Positions 9,625 to 17,916 are shown, counted from the first letter of the stretch. The stretch: 64,000 nucleotides of DNA from an uncultured Nioella sp. (GCA_947495575.1 CANLZL010000002.1:730765-794764); one strand, 5' to 3'. Numbers and translations: made by a program. Notes: generated by a model not told the origin, from the sequence alone.

Positions 9625-9653
9625 AAATGGGCGCTCGGACCGGGCGCCCATTT
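9625..9653 (+). terminator. Terminator hairpin of cspA
   Basis: A perfect 10-bp inverted repeat (AAATGGGCGC / GCGCCCATTT) with a 9-nt loop begins 7 bp after the cspA stop and ends in TTT. This is a typical intrinsic terminator shape, though the T-run is short. Confidence 0.75.
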
Positions 9654-9876
9654 GCCCCTATTGCGCAATTCACCCCTAGTGATCGCGTAAGGTTCGACTG
9701 GACCACTCAACGCGGAATATCCACAGGAAATCAGTGTGTTTCCTCAATTGCTGTCATCCGCTCAGCCAAGCTTACGGCCCTATGCGGTGACCGTGGCCAT
9801 CTGATCTTCGGAAGTGCCCGACATTGCTGTCAGGTGTAACCGGCCCTTCAAAGCCGCACCCCGAAAAGGATCCTCA

Positions 9877-10557
9877 ATGGCCAAATCGATTTCTGCACAC
9901 CGATCAAACAACCCAAAAGATCCGTTCAAAGCTATGGCGAAAACAAAAGTCGTCAAAAAGCCCGAAAAGGCCGCGCCGCTTCAGATCCGGTTGGGTGAAC
10001 ACGGCAGGTATCAGATAAAATGCGGCCTGCTTGCAGGGGAATTCGTCGCTCGTGCTTTTCCAAAACCACCGGCGACAGTACGCGGTTTGATCGCTGAAGC
10101 GCGCGGCGAAACCGAAGCGCTCGCTATAGAAGCGCTACAGAGCGTCCTCGACACACGAGAGCGAAATAGATTTGATGAACGTCGGGTAGATTCCCTGACA
10201 AATCAGGCCGTTCCAAGCACCAAGGAATATGCCGAAGCTTTGGGCCAGGTCGCCTTGTCCGCCCCACAGCGGGCGACCCTTGCGGCGTTATCTTTAGCTG
10301 GCACAGACGGCCTGACACAGATTCGCATGGCGAATGCCGGGGGTTACAAATCCCAAAACTCGGCAAAAAAATCCTTCTTGGGCGCAGGCCGATTAATCGC
10401 GGCGTATCTTGCAGCGGGTGAAACCCCGAGCAGCGCCGTTTCTGACGCTGTTGGGTTGGCCATGCTGGGATACCAGGCCGAACATGACAACACCAACGCC
10501 GCGGGAAATTGGATTCTTCATCCAGAATTGCGAGAGGCCGTTTTAAACAGTCTTTGA
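9877..10557 (+). CDS. Unrecognised 226-aa protein with a possible winged-helix segment
   Basis: I do not recognise this protein. The ATG at 9877 is chosen because AAGGA lies 7 bp upstream and the frame before it looks non-coding. The N-terminus (residues 1-45) is Lys-rich and probably disordered. Residues about 120-195 (LSAPQRATLAALSLAG… ANAGGYKSQNSAKKSFLGAGRLIAAYL) resemble a helical wHTH-like module that I associate with proteins linked to HNH or restriction-type endonucleases, but no nuclease motif is visible. It has no signal peptide or membrane segment. It stands alone between cspA and a convergent aminotransferase gene. Confidence 0.7.
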   Translation: MAKSISAHRSNNPKDPFKAMAKTKVVKKPEKAAPLQIRLGEHGRYQIKCGLLAGEFVARAFPKPPATVRGLIAEARGETEALAIEALQSVLDTRERNRFDERRVDSLTNQAVPSTKEYAEALGQVALSAPQRATLAALSLAGTDGLTQIRMANAGGYKSQNSAKKSFLGAGRLIAAYLAAGETPSSAVSDAVGLAMLGYQAEHDNTNAAGNWILHPELREAVLNSL

Positions 10558-10728
10558 TCGCACGTGCCTTACCAGGCCACAGTGTTGTTGCCCCAGATGT
10601 CTGTCCACTGACCGGGATAGTTTTCCGATAGACTGGCGGACGCTCGGTAGTCTTAAACAGGGATTGCCCCGAGCGGTTTGTTCGAAAATGCCGCCCGGCG
10701 CTTCTTATCTGTTTCTCTGGTTCTTCGT

Positions 10729-11925
10729 CTAACGAAGCATGGCGGCAAAACCGTCCGCCACGACATCCAGATTTTCCGACGACAAGCCTGCCACGTTGAT
10801 CCGGCCATCTTTCGCAACATAAATCCCGTGATCTGCGCGCAATCCCTCCACTTGTTCAGGCCCAAACCCGGTGTAAGAGAACATCCCTTTTTGATCCGTC
10901 AGGAAGGACAGATCGCGGGTGACCTGTCTTTCTTCTAGCTTTTGCTTGAGGGCGCTGCGCATATCAGCGATCCGCTTGCGCATTTCATCAAGCTCTTCTG
11001 ACCAAAGGTCCGACAGGTCCCGGCTGGCCAAAACTGTCGCAACAGACCGCGCGCCGTGGCTGGGCGGCATGGAATAGTTAGACCGAATGACTGTTTCAGC
11101 CGCGCCTTTGGTGGTGGCCAACTGCTGGGGATCTTTGGCAATGATCGTGATCGCCCCTACCCTCTCCCGGTAGATGCCGAAGTTCTTTGAAAATGAGCTG
11201 GCAATCAGCATCTCGGGCGCACGTTCCGCAATATGGCGCAGACCCGCCACATCCTGCTCCATCCCATCGCCCAGGCCCTGATATGCACAATCGACAAAAG
11301 GCAGCAAACCACGATCCAAAACGAAATCAGTGATGCTTTGCCACTGCTCAAAGTTGGGGTCTACGCCTGTTGGGTTATGGCAGCATGCATGTAGCAAGAT
11401 CGCATCGCCCGCCACCGCATGTTGGTCCAGATGCGCCATCATCCCTTCGAAATCAAGCCCGCGGTCGGAGGGTCGGAAATAGGGGTATTGATCCGTGACA
11501 AGGCCCGCATCAGTCGCGACGGGTACGTGGTTGGCCCATGTTGGGGTGCTGACCCACAGTTTTTGATCCGGTTTGATACTGTTCAGCAGGTCGCTGCCAA
11601 CTTTCAAGGCGCCACTTCCACCCGGGGTCTGCAATGACACCACCCGCCCAGCAGCCAAGGCCGACGAGCCTTCACTCAACAGAATCTTTGGCACCAAACC
11701 GCAATATTCCGGGTCTCCTGCCATCCCGACATAGGTTTTGGTTGTCTCCTCATCTATCAAAAGCCTTTCGGCCTCTTTGACTGCGCGCATAACCGGAACT
11801 TTTCCGTCCGCGTCTTTATAAACGCCCACGACCAGATCGACCTTATTCGTGCGAGGATCGGCCCTGAAGGCCTGCATCAGGGCCAAAATCTGATCAATGC
11901 CGCGCGATTTTATGGTCTCAAACAT
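10729..11925 (-). CDS. Aromatic/aspartate aminotransferase (TyrB/AspC type)
   Basis: A 398-aa class I aminotransferase of the aspartate/aromatic amino-acid subfamily (Iα). Diagnostic pieces are VDLVVGVYKDADGK near the N-terminus, LQTPGGSGALKVG, HACCHNPTGVDP, FVDCAYQGLG, and the PLP lysine motif ASSFSKNFGIYRERVG (about residues 240-255), with the conserved substrate-binding arginine near the C-terminus (GRINVAGL). It transfers amino groups between aromatic or acidic amino acids and 2-oxoglutarate. It is a single gene, not in an obvious operon; the 170 bp before the convergent 226-aa gene holds no further gene. Confidence 0.92.
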   Translation of the reverse strand: MFETIKSRGIDQILALMQAFRADPRTNKVDLVVGVYKDADGKVPVMRAVKEAERLLIDEETTKTYVGMAGDPEYCGLVPKILLSEGSSALAAGRVVSLQTPGGSGALKVGSDLLNSIKPDQKLWVSTPTWANHVPVATDAGLVTDQYPYFRPSDRGLDFEGMMAHLDQHAVAGDAILLHACCHNPTGVDPNFEQWQSITDFVLDRGLLPFVDCAYQGLGDGMEQDVAGLRHIAERAPEMLIASSFSKNFGIYRERVGAITIIAKDPQQLATTKGAAETVIRSNYSMPPSHGARSVATVLASRDLSDLWSEELDEMRKRIADMRSALKQKLEERQVTRDLSFLTDQKGMFSYTGFGPEQVEGLRADHGIYVAKDGRINVAGLSSENLDVVADGFAAMLR

Positions 11926-12520
11926 CTTGGCTTTCCCTTAATGCGGCCGCCATTGGCCTTCCTGTAGACACCGCGCATTGCTAATCCACGGCCAGCTGCA
12001 GCGCCAACAGCGGCGCGGCCATTTCCCTTTGGACCGACTGCCGGCGTTTTTGCGACAACTTACAATTGGTTTTCTGTTTCGACGTCCCGTATCACGTGCC
12101 AGGTAGCATTAGCATCGGACCACAGGCCATCATCCGTGTTATCACCAGAAACAGCGTCTTTCATCAAGGTTTTTACCCGAATTCCGGTTTGAATCGTGCC
12201 CGGACCTGAGACACGTTTGATTGGGCCTGTGTGGGGTAGAGTCCATGCAACGAGGGAAGCGGACAAAATGAAGGGACCATTTCTCTGACGAGCGATAAGC
12301 GGGGTCCTGATTCAGAAGGTATTTGCCGATTTAGCTCGGTCAGTTTTACGACCGCAACTTATGGGGCGGCTAACCAAAAACCCGGAATTTCCAACCTGTT
12401 TTTGGTCAAAAACTGGGTTATTGCCAAAAAAACGATCAAATTTTCACTGAAAATTGGGCTGGGCCAGAAAAGTTCCAGCACTTTCGTTGCCCAGATATCT
12501 GCCCTGACCTCTATTGAAGC
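11926..12520. other. Gene-free upstream region with two AT-rich palindromes
   Basis: No convincing gene between the aminotransferase start and the guanidine riboswitch. Two perfect inverted repeats stand out: GTTTTTG-GT-CAAAAAC at 12398-12413 and AATTTTC-ACT-GAAAATT at 12439-12455. They lie about 65-125 bp upstream of the riboswitch, where the promoter of the downstream operon must be. They could be operators for a nitrogen-status or other regulator, but I cannot assign them. Confidence 0.5.
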
Positions 12521-12640
12521 GGCAGGGCGCTTAGGGTTCCGTTCGCAAATTCTTGCGAGGTCTGGTCCAAGAAGCGCTAGCCATCCGGCAAATTCCGGGC
12601 GGTACACGGCGGGGCAAAATCCCGGGAGGCTACTGCGCCG
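12521..12640 (+). promoter_or_regulatory. Guanidine-I riboswitch (ykkC class)
   Basis: A structured leader with the near-invariant blocks of the guanidine-I aptamer in the right order: CTTAGGGTTCCG (12530-12541), TCTGGTCCAAGA (12561-12572), then ACACGGCGGGGCAAAAT and CCCGGGAGG (12604-12629). GGCGC (12526-12530) can pair with GCGCC (12635-12639) to close the element. These aptamers bind guanidinium and switch on export, uptake or degradation genes. A possible expression platform follows: GTCCGC (12645-12650) can pair with GCGGAC (12674-12679); no U-run is seen, so control may be at translation. The first gene starts 85 bp downstream. Confidence 0.92.
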
Positions 12641-12724
12641 GTTCGTCCGCGCCCAGACTCTTTAGTTCCGCCAGCGGACCGGCATTCAATCATTGAAGGC
12701 GGGACGCAAACGGGGAATACGCTT

Positions 12725-13786
12725 ATGATTAAACGCTCTCTTCTGTTCGCGGCTCTTTTGGCCACAACGGCAGCACCAACCGCCTTTGCGCAGGAACGTA
12801 GTGAATTCAGGGTCGCCTGGTCGATCTATGTTGGTTGGATGCCATGGGGCTATCTCGAAGACAGCGGCATCATGGATGAATGGGCCGATCGGTATGACAT
12901 TGATATCGAGATTGTTCAGATCAACGATTACATCGAATCCATCAATCAATATACGGCCGGCGCATTTGACGCCGTCACAGCCACGAATATGGATATCCTG
13001 TCGATCCCAGCAGGTGGCGGCGTCGACACCACCGCGTTGATTGTTGGCGATTACTCCAACGGCAATGATGCTTTGATCCTGAAGGGAGAAGGTGGGATTG
13101 AAGATTTGGCCGGGGCCCCTGTGAACCTTGTTGAGCTTTCTGTCTCGCATTATTTGCTGGCCCGTGCACTTGATAGTGTTGGTCTTGCCGAACGCGATCT
13201 GGATGGCGTGATCAACACTTCTGACGCCGATATGATTGCTGCCTTCGCCGCAAGCGAAGTTGAGGCGGTTGTCACCTGGAACCCACTGGTTGCCGCGATC
13301 ATGGAAGATCCGTCGGCCAATCTCTTGTTCGATAGCTCGGATATCCCCGGTGAGATTATTGACCTTCTGGCTGTAAATACCGAAACGCTGGAAGCTAACC
13401 CGGACTTCGGGCGTGCCTTGGTTGGCGCCTGGTATGAGCTGATGACCATTATGGCATCTGATACCGAAGAGGGTATCGCCGCCCGCACTGCGATGGCAGA
13501 GGCTTCGGGCACAGATTTGGCCGGCTACGAAGCACAATTGGCAGCAACCGAGTTCTTCTTTGATCCGGCAGATGCTGTGGCCTTTACGGCTGATGCCGCT
13601 TTGCCGGCCACAATGACGTCGGTTGCCGAGTTTCTTTTCGACAAAGGCATTCTTGGGGAAGGGGCGCCAAGCGCGGATTTCGTGGGTATCGAATACCCCG
13701 GCGGCGTCACCACTGGCGATGCGGGCAATATCCAGTTCCGCTTTGACACCAGCTATATGCAAATGGCCGCTGACGGCGCGCTGTAA
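12725..13786 (+). CDS. ABC transporter substrate-binding protein (putative guanidine uptake)
   Basis: A 353-aa periplasmic binding protein with a Sec signal peptide (cleavage expected after AFA at about residue 22). The mature start (VAWSIYVGWMPWGY, then NDYIESINQYTAG, ATNMDILSIPAGGGVD) strongly matches, from memory, the family found beside urea carboxylase/guanidine genes (TIGR03427 type, NitT/TauT-like fold). With the guanidine riboswitch just upstream and a guanidine-hydrolase-like gene downstream, guanidinium or a close derivative is the likely ligand (inference). The permease and ATPase follow. A hairpin after its stop (13799-13821) probably raises its expression relative to them. Confidence 0.88.
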   Translation: MIKRSLLFAALLATTAAPTAFAQERSEFRVAWSIYVGWMPWGYLEDSGIMDEWADRYDIDIEIVQINDYIESINQYTAGAFDAVTATNMDILSIPAGGGVDTTALIVGDYSNGNDALILKGEGGIEDLAGAPVNLVELSVSHYLLARALDSVGLAERDLDGVINTSDADMIAAFAASEVEAVVTWNPLVAAIMEDPSANLLFDSSDIPGEIIDLLAVNTETLEANPDFGRALVGAWYELMTIMASDTEEGIAARTAMAEASGTDLAGYEAQLAATEFFFDPADAVAFTADAALPATMTSVAEFLFDKGILGEGAPSADFVGIEYPGGVTTGDAGNIQFRFDTSYMQMAADGAL

Positions 13787-13798
13787 CCTGTTGTCCCC

Positions 13799-13821
13799 GG
13801 CCCCGGATCATCTCCGGGGCC
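13799..13821 (+). other. Stem-loop after the binding-protein gene
   Basis: Perfect 9-bp stem GGCCCCGGA / TCCGGGGCC with a 5-nt loop, 13 bp after the stop and 18 bp before the permease start. No T-run follows, so it more likely protects the upstream mRNA end or partly attenuates the downstream genes than stops transcription fully. Confidence 0.7.
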
Positions 13822-13839
13822 CAAGCCCAGGAAATTCTC

Positions 13840-14652
13840 ATGCGTTTGATTAACCAACGGCCTGGCGTCGTACTGGCCAGTTTTCTTGCCATTCTCCCCT
13901 TTGCGGCGGTCCTGATCGCCTATGCAATAGGGTCTGATATCCGCCTGGAAGCGAACCCAAATGACAAACTGCTGCCTGCACCGGCCACTGTATTTGAAAC
14001 GGCCGCCCGACTGCTAACCGAACCCGATCGGCGTAGCGGTGACATCCTGTTTTGGCTCGACACTATGGCCAGCCTGCAACGCCTGCTTTTGGGTGTTGTG
14101 ATCTCAGCCGCTGTTGCGACCGTATTTGGAGTGCTTATCGGCTTGCTGCCTGCCGTTCGCAACACGTTGTCAGGATTTGTCGCCGTTATCTCCATGATCC
14201 CGCCGCTTGCACTGTTGCCCATTCTGTTCATTGTTTTTGGCTTGGGTGAGTTGTCGAAAGTGGTGTTGATTGTCGTCGGAATTCTCCCGTTTCTCATTCG
14301 GGATCTTTCCGGTCGCGTCCTCGAAATACCACGTGAAATGATCGTGAAAGCCGAGACATTGGGCGCCAGCACTCTGGTCATCGCGACGCGCGTAGCGCTG
14401 CCGCAATTGATGCCACGCCTTATTCAGGCGATCCGCTTGTCGCTTGGCCCGGCTTGGTTATTTCTGATCGCGGCAGAGGCAATCGCAGCTGATCAGGGCC
14501 TTGGCTATCGCATCTTTCTGGTCCGGCGGTACCTCGCGATGGATGTCATCCTGACCTACGTAATCTGGATCACTGCTTTGGCCTTTGTGATGGATTGGGC
14601 GCTAAAAACCCTGTCTCGCAAAGTGTTTCCCTGGGCGGAGGGCGGTCTATGA
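13840..14652 (+). CDS. ABC transporter permease (putative guanidine uptake)
   Basis: A 270-aa inner-membrane permease of the NitT/TauT (SsuC-like) family. It has a predicted N-terminal membrane helix (residues about 10-30), then a BPD-type transmembrane domain with five further hydrophobic segments. The cytoplasmic EAA loop that contacts the ATPase reads roughly EMIVKAETLGASTLVIATRV near residue 170, followed by LPQLMP. It sits between the binding protein and the ATPase, whose start overlaps its stop (ATGA). Role in guanidine import is inferred from the riboswitch and gene order. Confidence 0.87.
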   Translation: MRLINQRPGVVLASFLAILPFAAVLIAYAIGSDIRLEANPNDKLLPAPATVFETAARLLTEPDRRSGDILFWLDTMASLQRLLLGVVISAAVATVFGVLIGLLPAVRNTLSGFVAVISMIPPLALLPILFIVFGLGELSKVVLIVVGILPFLIRDLSGRVLEIPREMIVKAETLGASTLVIATRVALPQLMPRLIQAIRLSLGPAWLFLIAAEAIAADQGLGYRIFLVRRYLAMDVILTYVIWITALAFVMDWALKTLSRKVFPWAEGGL

Positions 14653-15416
14653 GCTTTGTAACCGTTGAGAATATATTCCAAAGCTATGGCAAGCGTCCGA
14701 TCCTTGAGCGTGTGAATACGACGATAGAAGAGGGCGAGTTCATCTCTATCGTTGGTGCGTCCGGCTGCGGAAAATCCACCTTTCTGCGCCTCCTTCTGGC
14801 GCAAGAGCGCCCGACCCGCGGCGAGATCCGGATTGATGGTAATCCACCTGCCGTAGAGCCGGGATTGGATCGCGGCGTGGTATTCCAGCGCTACTCCGTC
14901 TTTCCGCATATGACAGTGCGGGAAAATGTGGTGGCCGGTGAAAGCTTTCGTCGCCCCGTGGGACGGTTCTTTGGCGCCGAGAAACGAGCCGCCAAAGCGC
15001 GCGCCGACGAAGTGTTGGCGCGCATAGGATTGGACCATGTAGCAGATCAATATCCAGCGACCCTTTCGGGCGGGATGCAGCAACGCCTTGCCATTGGCCA
15101 GGCGCTGGCCGCCAAACCGAGGGTCCTGTTGCTCGATGAACCCTTTGGGGCGCTGGACCCCGGTACGCGCCTTCAGATGCACGATTTCCTGACCGAACTG
15201 CGCGCGGAAACCGGCATGACAGTGTTCATGGTCACCCATGACCTTGAGGAGGGGTTCAAGCTGGGCGACCGGGTTCTGGTGTTTGACAAACCCCGGTGGG
15301 ACCCGACCGATCCAAACGCCTTTGGCGCGACGTTCACTTACGATTTTGATGCGCGCGATGGCGGCATCCCATTTCAGAATATCTTGGAGGAAACCAATGT
15401 ACTTAAATCCGCCTGA
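14649..15416 (+). CDS. ABC transporter ATP-binding protein (putative guanidine uptake)
   Basis: A 255-aa ATPase of the NitT/TauT class. Walker A is GASGCGKST (about residues 37-45), the signature is LSGGMQQRLAIGQAL, Walker B is VLLLDEPFGALD, and the H-loop is MVTHDLEE. The ATG at 14649 is used because it overlaps the permease stop (ATGA) and starts at the conserved N-terminus; the in-frame ATG 54 bp upstream lies in the permease gene. The last 20 bp overlap the start of the ureohydrolase gene, so transport and hydrolysis are coupled in one message. Confidence 0.9.
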   Translation: MSFVTVENIFQSYGKRPILERVNTTIEEGEFISIVGASGCGKSTFLRLLLAQERPTRGEIRIDGNPPAVEPGLDRGVVFQRYSVFPHMTVRENVVAGESFRRPVGRFFGAEKRAAKARADEVLARIGLDHVADQYPATLSGGMQQRLAIGQALAAKPRVLLLDEPFGALDPGTRLQMHDFLTELRAETGMTVFMVTHDLEEGFKLGDRVLVFDKPRWDPTDPNAFGATFTYDFDARDGGIPFQNILEETNVLKSA

Positions 15417-16641
15417 GCGGTCACGCTCGCACCATATTGCGGATCAGCGTCCAACGGATCGACGCCATCACCACCCGGATCTCAGCCGTTTGCAAGGTTG
15501 GAAGTCCATGCAAAACGAGGCAGAATTGCCCGAAGGCCGCGCCGATGAAGAACGCCGGTGGGCGCTGCGGATGGGCCTGACCGGTGCCGACAGCATCGAG
15601 GATAAGTCGATCCCGACCTTCGCGCGCGGGGAACTACCGCATTTCGCAGGCATCAACACGTTCCTCAAAGCCCCCTATGCGGAAGACGTGACCGAAGTAG
15701 CGGACTATGACGCCACGGTTCTGGGTATCCCCTTTGATGGCGGGACGACCTACCGTCCCGGCACGCGGTTTGGCCCGCAAGGTTTGCGCAAGATCTCGGC
15801 CCTTTATACGCCTTATAATTACGAGATGGCGGTGGACCTGCGAGAGCAGATGACGCTGTGCGATGCAGGCGATGTCTTTACCATCCCGGCCAATCTGGAG
15901 AAGAGCTTCGACCAGATCAGCCGCGCGGTTTCTCACGTCTTTTCAAGCGGCTCTCTGCCCATCATGATCGGCGGGGATCATTCGATCGGATTTCCATGTG
16001 TGCGCGGCATCGCCGAATGCACGTCGAAAAAGATCGGCATCATCCACTTTGACCGCCACGCAGATATTCAGGAAAAAGACCTGGATGAGCGGATGCACAC
16101 AACGCCGTGGTTCCACTCAACCAACCTGCCCAACGTCCCGGCCAAGAACCTTGTGCAAATTGGCATCGGTGGCTGGCAAGTGCCAAGAGAGGCCGTAAAG
16201 GTCGCGCGGGAGCGCGAGACCAATATCATCACGATGGGTGATATGGAAAAAATGGGCATCGACAAAACCGTCGAAATGGCGCTGGAAATGGCGTGGGACG
16301 GCGTCGATATGGTTTATTTGTCTTTCGATATTGACTCCATCGACTGTGGATTTGTTCCTGGCACCGGTTGGCCTGAACCCGGTGGGTTCTTGCCACGTGA
16401 AGCACTTGCACTGGTCTCCAAAGTGGCTGCGGAAGGCATTTGCGGGATGGAACTGGTGGAAGTGTCGCCGCCCTACGACACATCGGACATTACGGCCCTT
16501 ATGGGCACCCGTGTGATCGTCGATGTTCTGGGCTCGCTTGTGGCCAGTGGAAACCTAGGCAAGCACAAGCGCCATATCGACAAGCCTGTGACCATTCCAC
16601 ATGGCGAGTTCGAAGGACGGAGGTGGTCCAATGCCACATGA
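15397..16641 (+). CDS. gdmH: Ureohydrolase, probable Ni-dependent guanidine hydrolase (GdmH-like)
   Basis: A 414-aa arginase/agmatinase-fold enzyme. Metal ligands are visible: H195 in GGDHS, D219/H221/D223 in FDRHAD, and D311/D313 in SFDIDSID. It differs from true agmatinase: DRHAD instead of DAHxD, IDCGFVPGTGWPEPGG where agmatinase has LDP…APGTG, and an N-terminal extension of roughly 80-100 residues. These traits fit the guanidine hydrolases described in cyanobacteria (Synechocystis Sll1077), which use nickel to split guanidine into urea and ammonia. The start ATG has GGAGG 6 bp upstream. The guanidine riboswitch and transporter in the same operon support the call; plain agmatinase or guanidinoacid hydrolase is the alternative. 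Confidence 0.82.
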   Translation: MYLNPPERSRSHHIADQRPTDRRHHHPDLSRLQGWKSMQNEAELPEGRADEERRWALRMGLTGADSIEDKSIPTFARGELPHFAGINTFLKAPYAEDVTEVADYDATVLGIPFDGGTTYRPGTRFGPQGLRKISALYTPYNYEMAVDLREQMTLCDAGDVFTIPANLEKSFDQISRAVSHVFSSGSLPIMIGGDHSIGFPCVRGIAECTSKKIGIIHFDRHADIQEKDLDERMHTTPWFHSTNLPNVPAKNLVQIGIGGWQVPREAVKVARERETNIITMGDMEKMGIDKTVEMALEMAWDGVDMVYLSFDIDSIDCGFVPGTGWPEPGGFLPREALALVSKVAAEGICGMELVEVSPPYDTSDITALMGTRVIVDVLGSLVASGNLGKHKRHIDKPVTIPHGEFEGRRWSNAT

Positions 16642-17077
16642 TCACCCGCATGATCACGATCACCACCACAATCATGGGCCGGGTCACAACCATGCCCATG
16701 GGGATCATTTGCACAGCCACATGCATGAGCATGATGAGGCGGCGGATATCCAGGTTCTGGCAACGCAGTTCATCGACGGGTTTGTTCAGGCCACAGACAA
16801 ATCCAGCTATCTGAAACTGGCCGGAGTGCCCTTTGAACGGCCGGGAACAGGCGGGCAGAAAGCACTGAAGCTGGTTGATGTTGAACTCAAGACCGATTGG
16901 CAGGTTGGAACGGCCTCACCTTCCTTTGGCAGCCGAGAACTAAGCTATCTGCCCTTCCCCGGTGAGATGATCCGAGAACGGACCAATATGTCGCTCATTT
17001 ACGTGTCGATGGATGAGCGTGCAGCATTGGACATTCGCGACTTTTTGAAATCCAAAAAACCAGAGTATGATCTATGA
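16631..17077 (+). CDS. His-rich protein, candidate metallochaperone for the guanidine hydrolase
   Basis: A 148-aa cytoplasmic protein (no signal peptide). The first 34 residues contain 16 histidines alternating with Asp/Asn/Gly (MPHDHPHDHDHHHNHG…), a typical nickel/zinc/cobalt-binding tail like those of HypB, SlyD or UreE. Residues about 40-148 form a folded domain I do not recognise (ATQFIDGFVQATDKSSYLKLAGVPF, GSRELSYLPFPGEMI). The ATG at 16631 has GGAGG 7 bp upstream and overlaps the hydrolase by 11 bp. Known guanidine hydrolases receive Ni from HypA/HypB-like GhaA/GhaB; none is present here, so this protein may do that job (inference). Confidence 0.85.
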   Translation: MPHDHPHDHDHHHNHGPGHNHAHGDHLHSHMHEHDEAADIQVLATQFIDGFVQATDKSSYLKLAGVPFERPGTGGQKALKLVDVELKTDWQVGTASPSFGSRELSYLPFPGEMIRERTNMSLIYVSMDERAALDIRDFLKSKKPEYDL

Positions 17078-17262
17078 AAACCCTAATTTTTTTAGCCTCA
17101 TCAGCCATCATGACTGTTTCCGCCTCTGCCCATCCGGGTGCCCCACATGTCCACGATGCGGCAGATGGTGGCGCATCCCTTTGGCTCGTTCTGATAGCCG
17201 GTGGTGCGGCCGCATTGGCTGTTGCCACAGCCCTGCTTAAAGATCGCAAAAGCCAACGCTGA
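17074..17262 (+). CDS. Small membrane-anchored protein with a periplasmic His motif
   Basis: A 62-aa protein overlapping the His-rich gene (ATGA). Residues 1-19 look like a signal peptide (cleavage after ASA), leaving a mature N-terminus HPGAPHVHD; residues about 34-55 form one membrane helix, followed by a basic cytoplasmic tail KDRKSQR. The HPG…H start recalls the N-terminal metal motif of HupE/UreJ nickel permeases, but the protein is far too short to be one. As last gene of the guanidine operon it could help bring metal to the envelope or the transporter; this is speculative. Confidence 0.75.
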   Translation: MKTLIFLASSAIMTVSASAHPGAPHVHDAADGGASLWLVLIAGGAAALAVATALLKDRKSQR

Positions 17263-17277
17263 GGCCGCCACACACAT

Positions 17278-17327
17278 TTCTTGGACGGGACGATCATTCG
17301 CATCATTGGAATTTTCCCGTCCAAGAA
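17278..17327. terminator. Inverted repeat ending the guanidine operon
   Basis: Perfect 13-bp arms TTCTTGGACGGGA (17278-17290) and TCCCGTCCAAGAA (17315-17327) separated by 24 bp, starting 15 bp after the last stop. Probably a transcription terminator or mRNA 3'-end stabiliser; the long loop and lack of a T-run make the exact role uncertain. Confidence 0.6.
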
Positions 17328-17916
17328 CCATCCATGAGCAACGAGCGCGGCGCGTTATTCGCACAGACACTTTGACATTTTGCAAACCTTCAAGGCGCAA
17401 TAGTGCCGGCCAAAAGATCGTCAAAGTCAACAGACGCGCGACGCGAAATCAAAGCTCCTTTGTGGAGAAGGTCAGTATTGTGCAGGTTGGCCGGTGCGGT
17501 GAAAACAATGAGAACTTGTCTGCCATAGGCCCGAGGACAATGACCAAGCCAACTGGTCGAAGAGAGCCATCTGTCAGCGCGTCAATCGTTTACTAAGTTG
17601 GGAAACCGCCGGACCACATTTTGCCCCCCTGTCGGCAGATTTGCAGTGCAAATCGTCTGCCGGGCAATAGATGAGTTTCGGCACAAGACGATGGTCAACA
17701 ACCAGCTTTGGCAGAAAGAATTTACCTTCATCAATGTATTGGACGGGGTCAATTGCGCCGCAATCGACTGCCAGCAATGGAAAGGATCAAACGAAAGACA
17801 TTCGAAGCGCGATGCCTGCATCACCGCCAGCACGTCGCGTAATCTAGACAACAAGATGAGCCAAACTCTCATTCAGTTTAGTCAGCCAATGGACCCCAGT
17901 ACTCTGACGCCGGACA
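17328..17916. other. Gene-free stretch between the guanidine and rhamnose loci
   Basis: About 590 bp without a credible gene: open frames here lack ribosome-binding sites and family features. It separates the end of the guanidine operon from the 3' end of rhaI (convergent). I see no RNA gene, repeat or insertion-sequence remnant. Confidence 0.55.

Noticed and set aside
12359..12665. Small open frames on both strands across the riboswitch
   Set aside because: They cover a structured RNA, lack ribosome-binding sites and show no protein family features.
12686..13762. Reverse open frame antisense to the guanidine binding protein
   Set aside because: No domain, and it would run through the riboswitch-controlled gene.
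17328..17916. Short open frames between the guanidine and rhamnose loci
   Set aside because: No ribosome-binding sites, no conserved features; treated as non-coding.
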